Below, piece by piece: positions 8,024 through 16,834 of a DNA stretch of 64,000 nt (position 1 is its first letter; each line of letters opens with the position of its first letter). The notes under the pieces were generated by a model. It had not been told where the DNA came from. It was given only the letters and a program-made list of their open reading frames with translations, and did not search any database. Position numbers and translations under genes: made by a program. The stretch comes from Pseudomonas putida (GTDB taxonomy: Bacteria > Pseudomonadota > Gammaproteobacteria > Pseudomonadales > Pseudomonadaceae): assembly GCF_028682635.1 (NCBI RefSeq), contig NZ_JANHLK010000028.1:1-64000 (forward strand), written 5' to 3'.

Positions 8024-8566
8024 TCAGCCGCGTTCGCCCAACAACCACTGCAACTGGACTTCATGCTGACCACGGTCGTCGGTGACGAAAATCGTCCCTT
8101 CGCTGATCATCACGTCCCACTTGATGACGCGGGGCATGTCCTTGGCCAGGGTTTCCAGGACTTCCTGGGGAACCGCCGCGATGTTGACGTTTTTCAGGTT
8201 CTTGATCGCCGGGATTACCTTGCCTTCCCAGACCCGCAGGCTGCCGTAGGCCAGCAGGCTGGTGCGTTCGGTACGGCGCGAGCACCAGGTCAGGCGATCG
8301 GCGTCCGGCTGGCCGACTTCGATCCAGTGCAGGACACGGTCGTCCAAGCTCTTTTCCCACAGGGCCGGTTCATCCACGTCTGACAGACCACGGCCGAACG
8401 ACAGCTGCTCGTTGTACCAGAGGGCGTAGGCCAACAGGCGCACGGTCATGCGCTCTTCGGTTTCCGAAGGGTGGCGGGCGATGGTCTGCTTGACGGACTC
8501 GTAGACGCTGCGATCGAGGTCGGTGAGGTTCAGTTCAAACTTGTAGGTCGTGGACGGCTGGGCCAT
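8024..8566 (-). CDS. yaeQ: YaeQ family protein
   Basis: This 180-residue protein of the YaeQ family is related in fold to PD-(D/E)XK nucleases; its cellular role is not settled. Hallmarks are the start MAQPSTTYKFELNLTDLDR, the segment ERMTVRLLAYALWY, EVGQPDADRLTWCSRR (holding family-conserved acidic residues), and KVIPAIKNLKNV. The ATG at 8566 gives the standard family length; the longer reading frame adds eleven residues without similarity. It is transcribed towards recJ and divergently from the CoA-transferase gene. Confidence 0.9.
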   Translation of the reverse strand: MAQPSTTYKFELNLTDLDRSVYESVKQTIARHPSETEERMTVRLLAYALWYNEQLSFGRGLSDVDEPALWEKSLDDRVLHWIEVGQPDADRLTWCSRRTERTSLLAYGSLRVWEGKVIPAIKNLKNVNIAAVPQEVLETLAKDMPRVIKWDVMISEGTIFVTDDRGQHEVQLQWLLGERG

Positions 8567-8713
8567 GAACGGACTTCTTGATACGGGGAAAGGCGGCAAG
8601 TCTAACCGATGCAGCCGCCAATCAACGAATAGAAGCAGATCTCCCTTGGGCGCCTGACAGTCGGCTATGTTAAAACTCTGTACTCGCTCAATCTTTGTCC
8701 TACAGGAACCCGC

Positions 8714-9913
8714 ATGCCGTCTTCTGCCAAACCGCTCTCAGGTCTGAAAGTCATCGAACTGGGTACCTTGATCGCCGGCCCGTTTGCCTCGCGCATCTGC
8801 GCTGAATTCGGTGCCGATGTGGTCAAGGTCGAATCGCCGGACGGCGGCGATCCATTGCGTAAATGGCGCAAGTTGTACGAGGGCACCTCGCTGTGGTGGT
8901 TCGTCCAGGCACGCAACAAAAAGTCGCTGACACTGAACCTCAAGCACCCGGACGGCCTGGCGATCCTGAAGAAACTGCTCAGCGAAGCGGACATCCTGAT
9001 CGAAAACTTCCGCCCCGGCGTGCTGGAAAAGCTTGGACTGGGCTGGGATGTGCTGCATGCGCTGAACCCCAAGCTGGTCATGGTGCGCCTCTCGGGTTTC
9101 GGCCAGACCGGCCCGATGAAGGACCAACCCGGGTTTGGCGCGGTCGGCGAATCCATGGGCGGCCTGCGCTACATCACCGGGTTCGAGGACCGGCCGCCAG
9201 TACGCACCGGGATTTCCATCGGTGACTCGATTGCTGCGCTATGGGGCGTGATCGGAGCCCTGATGGCCCTGCGTCATCGCGAGGTCAATGGCGGTGCGGG
9301 GCAAGTGGTGGACGTGGCGCTCTACGAGGCGATCTTCGCCATGATGGAAAGCATGGTGCCGGAGTTCGACGTGTTCGGCTTCATCCGCGAACGCACCGGC
9401 AACATCATGCCGGGCATCACGCCCTCCTCGATCCACACCAGTGCCGATGGCAAACATGTACAGATCGGCGCCAATGGCGACGCGATCTTCAAGCGTTTCA
9501 TGTTGATCATCGGCCGGGAAGACCTGGCCAACGACCCGCAGTTGGCCAGTAACGACGGCCGCGACAGCCGTCGCGACGAAATCTACGGGGTGATCGATCG
9601 CTGGGTCAATTCGTTGCCCCTGGACAGCGTCATCGAGCTGTTGAACCAGGCCGATGTACCGGCCAGCCGAATCTTCAGCGCCGAAGACATGTTCAGCGAT
9701 CCACAGTACCTCGCCCGGGAAATGTTCCTGCAGGCCAAGCTACCCGATGGCAAGGACTTCAAGATGCCGGGGATCGTGCCGAAACTCTCAGAGACACCCG
9801 GTGATTGTGAATGGGTCGGGCCACAACTGGGCGAGCACAATACCCAGGTACTCCAGGAACTTGGCTATGACGCGTCGCAGATTGCACAGCTGCGCAAAGA
9901 CGGAGCCATCTGA
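8714..9913 (+). CDS. class III (CaiB/BaiF) CoA-transferase
   Basis: This 399-residue protein of the formyl-CoA transferase/CaiB family moves coenzyme A between carboxylic acids. It shows the N-terminal SGLKVIELGTLIAGPFASR and KVESPDGGDPLR motifs, ENFRPGVLEKLGLG, LSGFGQTGP, and the catalytic aspartate within GISIGDSIAALWG (Asp171). AGGA lies 7 bases before the ATG. Substrates cannot be deduced. The next gene overlaps its 3' end, which suggests co-transcription. Confidence 0.93.
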   Translation: MPSSAKPLSGLKVIELGTLIAGPFASRICAEFGADVVKVESPDGGDPLRKWRKLYEGTSLWWFVQARNKKSLTLNLKHPDGLAILKKLLSEADILIENFRPGVLEKLGLGWDVLHALNPKLVMVRLSGFGQTGPMKDQPGFGAVGESMGGLRYITGFEDRPPVRTGISIGDSIAALWGVIGALMALRHREVNGGAGQVVDVALYEAIFAMMESMVPEFDVFGFIRERTGNIMPGITPSSIHTSADGKHVQIGANGDAIFKRFMLIIGREDLANDPQLASNDGRDSRRDEIYGVIDRWVNSLPLDSVIELLNQADVPASRIFSAEDMFSDPQYLAREMFLQAKLPDGKDFKMPGIVPKLSETPGDCEWVGPQLGEHNTQVLQELGYDASQIAQLRKDGAI

Positions 9914-10835
9914 GCTCAAGCGTCTGTTTGCGCGACTCATCAAACCCTGCCTGTTGCTGGACGGCCGGCGCCTGGGCGCGTTGGCGAGCCTGTTGCTGAT
10001 CATCACCCTGGCCGCGCCGGTATCGGCGCAGGCCAAGGATTCCCTGGTCTGGCTGAAACGCGATCTACCGCCGCTGTTCATTTTCGACGGCCCGCAAAAA
10101 GGCCAGGGGGTCATCGACCAACTGCTCCGCCAACTGATCGCCGGCATGCCGCAGTACCAGCACAGTGTGCTGAAGGTCAATCGAGCCCGTGGCTTGCAGA
10201 TGCTCCACGAACCGGCCCTCACCTGCGATGCGGCGCTGAATTGGAGCAAGGAGCGCGAAAGCTGGATCGCCTTTTCCCTCCCGGTTTTTCGCGCCATGAG
10301 CAATGGCCTGGCCATACGGCGTAATGATCGGGAAGTACTGACGCCGTTCCTCAAGGATGGCGAGGTGGACTTGGCGGCTCTATTGGCCACCGGCAGCGTG
10401 ACGCTGGGCATTGTTGCCGAACGCAACTACGGCGACTTTCTCGACACCTTGCTCAAGCAGGCGCCGGGCAAGGTGCTGACCTCGCACTACGGCAACGACG
10501 CCTTGGGCAGCCTGTTGCAGATGCAACGCCTGGGTCGCCTGCAATTGCTCTTGGGCTATCGCCCGGAAATTCGTTATCAGGCGCAGCAACAAGGCATCGC
10601 TGAAGATGAACTGGAGTTCTTCCCGATTCGTGGCACCGGCAAGTACCTGTCCGGCTACATAGGCTGCACCAACACGCCCCAGGGCCGCCAGGCGATCGTC
10701 GAGATCAACCAGCTGCTGCGTGCCCTGCCCCGGGATCACTTGAGCGAGGCGTACGCCGGTTGGCTCGACCCGCAAAGTCGCAGCGACTACCTGCAAGCGG
10801 CCAGGGATTTTTTCGAGCACCAGAGCGGCTACTGA
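9867..10835 (+). CDS. periplasmic solute-binding-type protein (TIGR02285-like)
   Basis: This is an exported protein resembling the SBP_bac_3-like group annotated as TIGR02285. The mature part begins near KDSLVWLKRDLPPLFIF and has the typical two-lobe pattern (ITLAAPVSAQAKD cleavage region, later WSKERESWIAFSLPVFR). The start is uncertain. The only in-frame ATG near the expected signal peptide is 9867, which overlaps the upstream gene by 47 bases and gives a long N-region before the hydrophobic core. A CTG at 9924 or a nearby TTG would give a more normal signal peptide. No ABC-transporter genes are adjacent, so a sensory or orphan binding role is possible. Confidence 0.72.
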   Translation: MTRRRLHSCAKTEPSELKRLFARLIKPCLLLDGRRLGALASLLLIITLAAPVSAQAKDSLVWLKRDLPPLFIFDGPQKGQGVIDQLLRQLIAGMPQYQHSVLKVNRARGLQMLHEPALTCDAALNWSKERESWIAFSLPVFRAMSNGLAIRRNDREVLTPFLKDGEVDLAALLATGSVTLGIVAERNYGDFLDTLLKQAPGKVLTSHYGNDALGSLLQMQRLGRLQLLLGYRPEIRYQAQQQGIAEDELEFFPIRGTGKYLSGYIGCTNTPQGRQAIVEINQLLRALPRDHLSEAYAGWLDPQSRSDYLQAARDFFEHQSGY

Positions 10836-10854
10836 CAATTTCCGGGCAAAAAGA

Positions 10855-10886
10855 AACCCCGAGAAGTGGGGAGACGACTCGGGGTT
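10855..10886 (-). terminator. intrinsic terminator of the DUF3509 gene
   Basis: AACCCCGAG (10855-10863) pairs with CTCGGGGTT (10878-10886). Read on the minus strand the stem is followed by TTCTTTTTG, a proper U-tract. It may also slow plus-strand transcription leaving the binding-protein gene. Confidence 0.75.
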
Positions 10887-11004
10887 AAACGTGGTCTTTT
10901 CAAGGACCCGTAACGGCAAGCGGCAAGCACCGGAGCACAATGCTTGATCTTGCTGTTACTAGGTCTGACGATGGGGATGCAGGAAGGTTCCCACATCCGA
11001 CAAT

Positions 11005-11292
11005 TCAATTTCGGCTGGCCAGCAGCTTGTCCTGTGCCGCATTGCGCAACGCCGCGATCACACAGGGTTCCAGGCGTCCTTCAGCAATCAGCACGTCGCG
11101 GTGCAAGCCGTCGACCACATCCGTCAGCTGGCGCTTGTCACTCAACTGTGCCTGGTTGAACGCCCGATCGACCACTATGGCGCCGATTGCGTTCTTCAAT
11201 GTCACCCGGCATTCACCGTGAATGCCCGACGGGGTCAACGTCACCTGGTACGGGCTCAGAGCCTCACCGAGCAAGAGACTGATACTTTCCAT
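11005..11292 (-). CDS. DUF3509 family protein
   Basis: This 95-residue protein is of a family seen mainly in pseudomonads, with no known function. It begins MESISLLLGEALSPYQVTL; the central part GECRVTLKN and VVDRAFNQAQLSD looks like a small beta-rich domain, followed by a helix (ALRNAAQDKLLAS). The ATG at 11292 was chosen because the family starts here; the longer frame adds unrelated residues. It is a single gene between the terminator at 10855 and a gene-poor stretch up to 11513. Confidence 0.8.
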   Translation of the reverse strand: MESISLLLGEALSPYQVTLTPSGIHGECRVTLKNAIGAIVVDRAFNQAQLSDKRQLTDVVDGLHRDVLIAEGRLEPCVIAALRNAAQDKLLASRN

Positions 11293-11513
11293 CCGATCAC
11301 CACTCAATAGTCCGAAAACAAAGTGCCTGGGGGCGTGTGTACAGTAAATGACCGCTGGCCCGGGTAGAAAGTTCTGAAGACCGAGTGCAGGTGAACCTGC
11401 GCCTCTGGTCGATAGAGCATGCACGCTGAAGATGACAGAGAAAAAACAACAGCGTCAAGCCTGCCCCGTATTCATCCGCGAGGACTGCCGGCAATTTGGA
11501 ATGCACCAACAGA

Positions 11514-11537
11514 AAAGCCCGTCAGGAGACGGGCTTT
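11514..11537 (-). terminator. intrinsic terminator of thrC
   Basis: A perfect 10-bp stem, AAAGCCCGTC with GACGGGCTTT, and a 4-base loop lie 23 bases past the thrC stop. The minus-strand copy runs on into a U-rich tail (TTTTCT). Confidence 0.9.
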
Positions 11538-11559
11538 CTTGTGTGACAAGGTTTGCCTG

Positions 11560-12969
11560 TTACAAAGGCTTACCGCGGTTGCCATGCTGGCTGACAAAGG
11601 CCTGCACGGCCTTGAGGTCATTCGGCAATACGGTGCAACGCTCGTCTCTTTCGAACAGATCAGAAAGATGCACAGGAAGCTCAAGGGCTTTTCCTACGCC
11701 AGCTTTCAACACGGCGTCCGGGAACTTGACCGGATGGGCCGTGCCCAGGATCACCATCGGGATATCCAGGCTGCGACGGCATTCCCGTGCGGCCTTGACG
11801 CCGATCGCGGTGTGCGGGTCCAGTACTTCGCCGGTCTGCTCGAAGACCTCGGCGATGGTTTCGCAGGTTTGCGCATCGTCCACGGCCAGCGAGTCGAACA
11901 GCTTGCGCGCCTCAGTCCAGCGCTCCTGCTCGACGCTGAAACCGCCGCCCTGCTTGAAGCTGTCCATCAGCCCGGCAATCGCCGCGCCGTTGCGACCGTG
12001 CAGGTCGAACAGCAGGCGTTCGAAGTTCGAGGACACCATGATGTCCATCGACGGCGACAGGGTCGCGTGCAGGGTTTCCTTGACGTACTGGTTGCCGCTC
12101 ATGAAGCGGTGCAGGATGTCATTGCGGTTGGTGGCGACGATCAACTGGTTGATCGGCAGGCCCATGTTGCGTGCCAGGTAACCGGCGAAGATGTCGCCGA
12201 AGTTACCGGTTGGCACCGAGAACGCCACCGAACGCGCCGGACCGCCCAGCTGCAGGGCCGCGTGGAAGTAGTAGACGATCTGGGCCATGATCCGCGCCCA
12301 GTTGATCGAGTTCACCGCCACCAGGCGAGTGCCCTTGAGGAAGCCCTGGTCGGCGAAGCTCGCCTTGACCATTTCCTGGCAGTCATCGAAGTTGCCTTCG
12401 ATGGCGATGTTGTGGATGTTCTCACCGAAAATGGTGGTCATCTGCCGACGCTGCACTTCTGAGACACGGTTGTGCGGGTGCAGGATGAAGATGTCGACGT
12501 TTTCGCAGTGCTTGCAGCCTTCGATGGCGGCCGAGCCGGTATCGCCGGAAGTGGCGCCGACGATCACCACGCGCTCGCCGCGCTTTTCCAGCACGTAGTC
12601 GAGCAGGCGACCGAGCAGTTGCAGGGCGAAGTCCTTGAACGCCAGGGTCGGGCCGTGGAAAAGTTCCAGCACCCACTCATTGCCGTTCAACTGGCGCAGC
12701 GGTGCCACGGCGTTGTGGGAAAACACGCCGTACGTTTCTTCGAGAATCTTTTTGAAATCGGCATCCGGGATGCTGCCGGTCACGAACGGGCGCATCACCC
12801 GGAAGGCCAGCTCGTGATACGGCAGGCCGGCCCAGGAAGCGATTTCTTCCTGGGTGAAACGTGGCAGGTTTTCCGGGACGTACAGACCGCCGTCGGTGGC
12901 AAGGCCTGCCAGCAGGACGTCTTCGAAATTCAGGGCCGGTGCCTGGCCGCGGGTACTGATGTAACGCAT
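11560..12969 (-). CDS. thrC: threonine synthase
   Basis: This 469-residue PLP enzyme converts O-phospho-homoserine to threonine in the cytoplasm, the last step of the pathway fed by hom just upstream. It starts MRYISTRGQAPALNFEDVLL, the standard threonine synthase N-terminus. GPTLAFKDFALQLLG carries the PLP lysine at position 112, and GATSGDTGSAAIEG is the phosphate-binding glycine-rich loop. The ATG at 12969 is favoured over one four codons upstream by family alignment. It is the distal gene of a hom-thrC unit, and the strong terminator at 11514 closes it. Confidence 0.97.
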   Translation of the reverse strand: MRYISTRGQAPALNFEDVLLAGLATDGGLYVPENLPRFTQEEIASWAGLPYHELAFRVMRPFVTGSIPDADFKKILEETYGVFSHNAVAPLRQLNGNEWVLELFHGPTLAFKDFALQLLGRLLDYVLEKRGERVVIVGATSGDTGSAAIEGCKHCENVDIFILHPHNRVSEVQRRQMTTIFGENIHNIAIEGNFDDCQEMVKASFADQGFLKGTRLVAVNSINWARIMAQIVYYFHAALQLGGPARSVAFSVPTGNFGDIFAGYLARNMGLPINQLIVATNRNDILHRFMSGNQYVKETLHATLSPSMDIMVSSNFERLLFDLHGRNGAAIAGLMDSFKQGGGFSVEQERWTEARKLFDSLAVDDAQTCETIAEVFEQTGEVLDPHTAIGVKAARECRRSLDIPMVILGTAHPVKFPDAVLKAGVGKALELPVHLSDLFERDERCTVLPNDLKAVQAFVSQHGNRGKPL

Positions 12970-12998
12970 GACTGACTCCAATGGACAGTGTTCGTAAT

Positions 12999-13022
12999 GC
13001 CGGGCCAGCTCACTGGCCCGGC
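12999..13022 (-). other. intercistronic hairpin between hom and thrC
   Basis: GCCGGGCCAG and CTGGCCCGGC form a perfect 10-bp stem with a CTCA loop. There is no U-tract, so transcript stabilisation or partial pausing is more likely than termination. Confidence 0.55.
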
Positions 13023-13035
13023 GAACGATAACGGC

Positions 13036-14340
13036 TTAGTTCAGGTGCTCGACGCGGATCCGTACGACCGGACCGACTACGCCTGCCAGGGCTTCGAGGG
13101 CAGCGATCGCATCGTTGATGCGCTGCTCCACCACGCGGTGGGTCAGCAGGATCATCGGTACCAGGCCGTCGTGCTCCTCGGCTTCCTTCTGCATGATCGA
13201 CTCGATGTTGATGCCACGCTCGGACAGGATGCTGGCCACCTGGGCCAGAACGCCCGGATGGTCCTTGGCCTGGATCCGCAGGTAGTACGCGCTTTCGCAG
13301 GCGTCGATCGGCAGGATCGGGTGCGCCGACAGCGAATCCGGCTGGAAGGCCAGGTGCGGTACGCGGTTTTCCGGGTCCGAGGTCATGGCGCGAACCACGT
13401 CCACCAGGTCGGCGATCACCGACGAAGCGGTCGGCTCCATGCCGGCGCCGGCACCGTAGAACAGCGTCGAACCGGCGGCGTCGCCGTTGACCATCACCGC
13501 GTTCATCACGCCGTTGACGTTGGCGATCAGGCGATCGGCCGGGATCAGCGTCGGGTGCACGCGCAACTCGATACCCGCGGCGGTGCTGCGCGCCACGCCC
13601 AGGTGCTTGATGCGATAACCCAGCGCTTCGGCGTAGTTCACGTCGGCGGTGGTCAGCTTGGTGATGCCTTCGGTGTAGGCCTTGTCGAACTGCAGCGGAA
13701 TGCCGAATGCGATGGACGCCAGGATCGTCAGCTTGTGCGCCGCATCGATGCCTTCAACGTCAAAGGTCGGGTCGGCTTCGGCATAGCCCAGGGCTTGCGC
13801 TTCGGCCAACACGTCTTCGAAGGTCCGGCCTTTCTCGCGCATCTCGGTGAGAATGAAGTTGCCGGTGCCGTTGATGATGCCGGCCACCCAGTTGATACGG
13901 TTGGCGGACAGGCCTTCACGGATCGCCTTGATCACCGGAATGCCACCGGCCACGGCCGCTTCGAACGCGACGATCACGCCCTTCTCGCGAGCCTTGGCGA
14001 AAATTTCATTACCGTGAACGGCGATAAGCGCCTTGTTCGCGGTGACCACATGCTTGCCATTCTCGATGGCCTTGAGTACCAGCTCGCGGGCAACGGTGTA
14101 GCCGCCCATCAGCTCTATGACGATGTCGATCTCAGGGTTCGTGGCCACTTCGAAGACATCGGTGGTAATCGCAATACCGGTCGTTTGGAACTGAGGCTTT
14201 GGCGTGCGCATGGCAATTTGTGCCACTTCGATTCCACGCCCGGCACGACGAGCAATTTCCTCGGCGTTGCGCTGAAGTACGTTGAAGGTACCGCCACCGA
14301 CGGTCCCTAACCCACAGATGCCTACTTTGACCGGTTTCAC
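13036..14340 (-). CDS. hom: homoserine dehydrogenase
   Basis: This 434-residue enzyme reduces aspartate semialdehyde to homoserine with NAD(P)H. It has the Rossmann motif GICGLGTVGGGT at residues 8-19, the catalytic domain with AANKALI and GIINGTGNFIL, and a C-terminal ACT domain (SAYYLRIQAKDHPGVLAQV) for threonine feedback. The start is GTG at 14340, supported by GGAG six bases upstream and by the usual 434-residue length; longer readings add residues without similarity. It lies between dsbC and thrC as in other pseudomonads. Confidence 0.97.
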   Translation of the reverse strand: MKPVKVGICGLGTVGGGTFNVLQRNAEEIARRAGRGIEVAQIAMRTPKPQFQTTGIAITTDVFEVATNPEIDIVIELMGGYTVARELVLKAIENGKHVVTANKALIAVHGNEIFAKAREKGVIVAFEAAVAGGIPVIKAIREGLSANRINWVAGIINGTGNFILTEMREKGRTFEDVLAEAQALGYAEADPTFDVEGIDAAHKLTILASIAFGIPLQFDKAYTEGITKLTTADVNYAEALGYRIKHLGVARSTAAGIELRVHPTLIPADRLIANVNGVMNAVMVNGDAAGSTLFYGAGAGMEPTASSVIADLVDVVRAMTSDPENRVPHLAFQPDSLSAHPILPIDACESAYYLRIQAKDHPGVLAQVASILSERGINIESIMQKEAEEHDGLVPMILLTHRVVEQRINDAIAALEALAGVVGPVVRIRVEHLN

Positions 14341-14357
14341 TGTGAACTCCCCATAAA

Positions 14358-14441
14358 ACGGCCGACTCGAGGCCGGCCGTGAAAACAGCCGCAAACTCGC
14401 GGCTCTCTATTGATGGCCCGGCTGGAACTGCCGCCGGGCCA
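14358..14441 (-). other. two GC-rich hairpins between dsbC and hom
   Basis: ACGGCCG (14358-14364) pairs with CGGCCGT (14374-14380), and TGGCCCGGC (14414-14422) pairs with GCCGGGCCA (14433-14441). Neither has a U-tract. They may separate the stability of the dsbC and hom messages. Confidence 0.4.
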
Positions 14442-14473
14442 CGCTCGTCAACAGCTGACCGTGACGATACGAA

Positions 14474-15205
14474 TTACTTGGCACTGAGCGCCAGTTTGGC
14501 GACTTGTGGCGCCGGCTGGTAGCCCGGAATGACCTGGCCGTCAGCCAAAACGATGGCCGGCGTGCCGTTCACACCAATCGACTGACCGAGGGCGAATTGC
14601 TTGGATACCGGGTTATCGCACTTGGCGGCCTTGATTTCCTTGCCGTCGACCATCTTGTCCATGGCCGCTTTCTTGTCTTTCGAGCACCAGACCGCCTGCA
14701 GTTGCTCGTCACCCGGCGAACCCAGGCCCTGGCGTGGGAACGCCACGTAACGCACTTCGATGCCGCGCTTGTTCAGCTCCGGCACTTCGGCGTGCAGTTT
14801 GTGGCAGTACGGGCAGGTGGTGTCGGTGAACACGGTGATGTGCGACTTGGTTTCGCCAATGGCTGGGTACACCACGGTTTCCGCGGCGGGGATGGCGTTG
14901 ACCAGCTTGGAAACGCCCAGGCGCTCGGTCTTCTCGGTCAGGTTGACCGGCTTGCCGTCCTTGAGCTGGAACATGTAGCCCTGGACCACGTACTGGCCGT
15001 CGGCGCTGGCATAGAGTACGCGGCTGCCTTGCAGCTTGACTTCGTACAGGCCTGGCAGAGGGCTGGCGGAAATGCTTTCTACCGGTACTTCGAGCTGGAG
15101 GTTTTCCAGGCTTTTACGAATGGCTTTATCGGCCGCGTCATCGGCGACAGCAAAGGTGCTGACCAACGCGATGGCGGCGGCGGCGAAAATCTGGGTCAAA
15201 CGCAT
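14474..15205 (-). CDS. dsbC: thiol:disulfide interchange protein DsbC
   Basis: This 243-residue periplasmic disulfide isomerase reshuffles wrong disulfides. It has a cleavable signal peptide (about residues 1-21, ending ALVSTFAVA), an N-terminal dimerisation domain, a linker, and a thioredoxin-fold domain with the active-site CPYC at 131-134 in TDTTCPYCHKLH. The cis-proline loop is in GVNGTPAIV. A second cysteine pair (in AVWCSKDK and AAKCDNP) matches the structural disulfide of DsbC. The ATG at 15205 places the signal peptide correctly. Confidence 0.96.
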   Translation of the reverse strand: MRLTQIFAAAAIALVSTFAVADDAADKAIRKSLENLQLEVPVESISASPLPGLYEVKLQGSRVLYASADGQYVVQGYMFQLKDGKPVNLTEKTERLGVSKLVNAIPAAETVVYPAIGETKSHITVFTDTTCPYCHKLHAEVPELNKRGIEVRYVAFPRQGLGSPGDEQLQAVWCSKDKKAAMDKMVDGKEIKAAKCDNPVSKQFALGQSIGVNGTPAIVLADGQVIPGYQPAPQVAKLALSAK

Positions 15206-15350
15206 GAGAACTCCTGAAGGCGGACAAATGAGACGCTCAGAACGCCAGTGCCGAAACACCGGGTCATAAACGCCCATCGTGCAAACTGGCAAAGCCTACC
15301 ACATAAGGTTCGTGTGGCCGAATGCACCTGATACAAGACATCACACCCCC

Positions 15351-15433
15351 CCTGTAGGAGCTGCCGCAGGCTGCGATCTTTTGACTTTGATCTTTAAGAT
15401 CAAAAGATCGCAGCCTGCGGCAGCTCCTACAGG
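15351..15433. repeat. REP inverted pair (family B)
   Basis: Long, nearly perfect arms CCTGTAGGAGCTGCCGCAGG with CTGCGATCTTTTGA tails surround a short A/T-rich centre. It lies between xerD and dsbC on the minus strand, ten bases from the xerD stop. Confidence 0.9.
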
Positions 15434-15442
15434 GGGACGGCG

Positions 15443-16339
15443 TCAACCGCGGGGGTGGTGTTTGGCATGCAGATCCTGCAAACGCGCCCGCGCAACGTGA
15501 GTGTAGATCTGGGTAGTCGACAGATCGCTGTGGCCGAGCAGCATTTGCACCACCCGCAAATCGGCGCCGTGGTTGAGCAAATGCGTAGCGAAGGCATGGC
15601 GCAATGTATGCGGTGACAGCGACTTGCCGATGCCGGCGACCTTGGCCTGGTGCTTGATCCGATGCCAGAACGTCTGGCGGGTCATCTGCTCGCCGCGCTG
15701 ACTGGGGAACAACACATCGCTGGGCCGCCCGCCCAGCAGCTCGCCACGACCATCGCGCAAATAACGCTCGACCCAGACGATCGCCTCCTCGCCCATCGGC
15801 ACCAGCCGCTCCTTGCTGCCCTTGCCCATCACCCGCAGCACGCCCTGGCGCAGGTTGACCTGCTCCAGCGTCAGGCTGATCAGCTCCGTCACCCGCAGGC
15901 CGCAGGCGTAAAGCACTTCGAGCATGGCGCGGTCGCGCTGGCCGATGGCTTCGCTCAGATCCGGTGCTTTCAGCAGCGCTTCCACATCAGCTTCCGACAA
16001 GGACTTGGGCAACGGCCTGCCCAGTTGCGGCATATCGATGCGCAACGTCGGATCGACAGCGATCAGCTTTTCCCGCAGCAGATAGCGATAGAAGCCGCGC
16101 ACGCCAGAGAGAAATCTGGCCGTTGAACGGGGCTTGTAGTTTTGCTCCAGGCGCCAGGCCAGGTGATCGAGAATCAATTCGCGCCCGGCGTTGAGCAGCT
16201 CCAGGCCTTTTTCCTGCAGCCAGCCATTGAACAGGGCCAGATCGCTTCGATAGGCATCGCGGGTGTTATCGGAAAGACCTTTCTCAAGCCACAGCGCGTC
16301 GAGAAACTGGTCAATCAAGGGATGATCGATGGCAGGCAT
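15443..16339 (-). CDS. xerD: site-specific tyrosine recombinase XerD
   Basis: This 298-residue recombinase resolves chromosome dimers at dif together with XerC. An N-terminal SAM-like core-binding domain (about 1-100) precedes the catalytic domain. The catalytic residues are all visible and fall on the E. coli positions: Arg in ACGLRVTELI (about 149), Lys173 in MGKGSKER, His244 and Arg247 in HTLRHAFATH, His270 in LLGHSDL, and the nucleophile Tyr279 in TTQIYTH. It is the first gene of the xerD-dsbC-hom-thrC series. Confidence 0.97.
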   Translation of the reverse strand: MPAIDHPLIDQFLDALWLEKGLSDNTRDAYRSDLALFNGWLQEKGLELLNAGRELILDHLAWRLEQNYKPRSTARFLSGVRGFYRYLLREKLIAVDPTLRIDMPQLGRPLPKSLSEADVEALLKAPDLSEAIGQRDRAMLEVLYACGLRVTELISLTLEQVNLRQGVLRVMGKGSKERLVPMGEEAIVWVERYLRDGRGELLGGRPSDVLFPSQRGEQMTRQTFWHRIKHQAKVAGIGKSLSPHTLRHAFATHLLNHGADLRVVQMLLGHSDLSTTQIYTHVARARLQDLHAKHHPRG

Positions 16340-16392
16340 AAAGACTCAGGCAAGGCCGACAGTACGGCCAGGGAAGATAAATCGCAGGCAAC

Positions 16393-16420
16393 AAAAAAGC
16401 AGCCCGTAGGCTGCTTTTTT
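16393..16420 (-). terminator. intrinsic terminator of the rpsP-rplS operon
   Basis: AAAAAAGCAGCC and GGCTGCTTTTTT form a 12-bp stem with a CGTA loop, 19 bases after the rplS stop. The minus-strand U-run is long. Confidence 0.93.
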
Positions 16421-16438
16421 CTGCATCGGAAGCTGGAC

Positions 16439-16789
16439 TTAAGCCAGTTTTTCCTTGATGCGAGCTGCTTTACCCGACAGGTCGCGCAGGTAGTACAGCT
16501 TGGCTTTACGTACGTCACCGCGACGCTTGACAGCCATGCTGTCGATTTGCGGGGAGTAGGTCTGGAAAGTACGCTCTACGCCAACACCGTTGGAGATCTT
16601 GCGCACGGTGAATGCACTGTTTACGCCGCGGTTACGCTTGGCGATTACAACGCCTTCGAACGCTTGCAGACGCGAACGGTCGCCTTCCTTCACTTTCACC
16701 TGAACGACAATGGTGTCGCCCGGGGCAAAGGTAGGGATCTCTTTGGTCATCTGCTCTGCTTCGAGTGCAAGGATGATTTTGTTAGTCAT
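16439..16789 (-). CDS. rplS: 50S ribosomal protein L19
   Basis: This 116-residue ribosomal protein sits at the 30S-50S interface. It starts [19 protein letters not shown], with [13 protein letters not shown] and [16 protein letters not shown] typical of bL19, and [11 protein letters not shown] and [14 protein letters not shown] following. It is the last gene of the rpsP-rimM-trmD-rplS operon, closed by the terminator at 16393. Confidence 0.98.
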
Positions 16790-16834
16790 GCTGTGCTCCT
16801 AAGGTAAATCGTCGGATCTACCATCGATACGTTG

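Noticed and set aside
12988..14310. A 440-codon plus-strand frame opposite hom
   Set aside because: It is antisense shadow of a well-supported gene, with low-complexity His/Gly/Val composition and no start signals.
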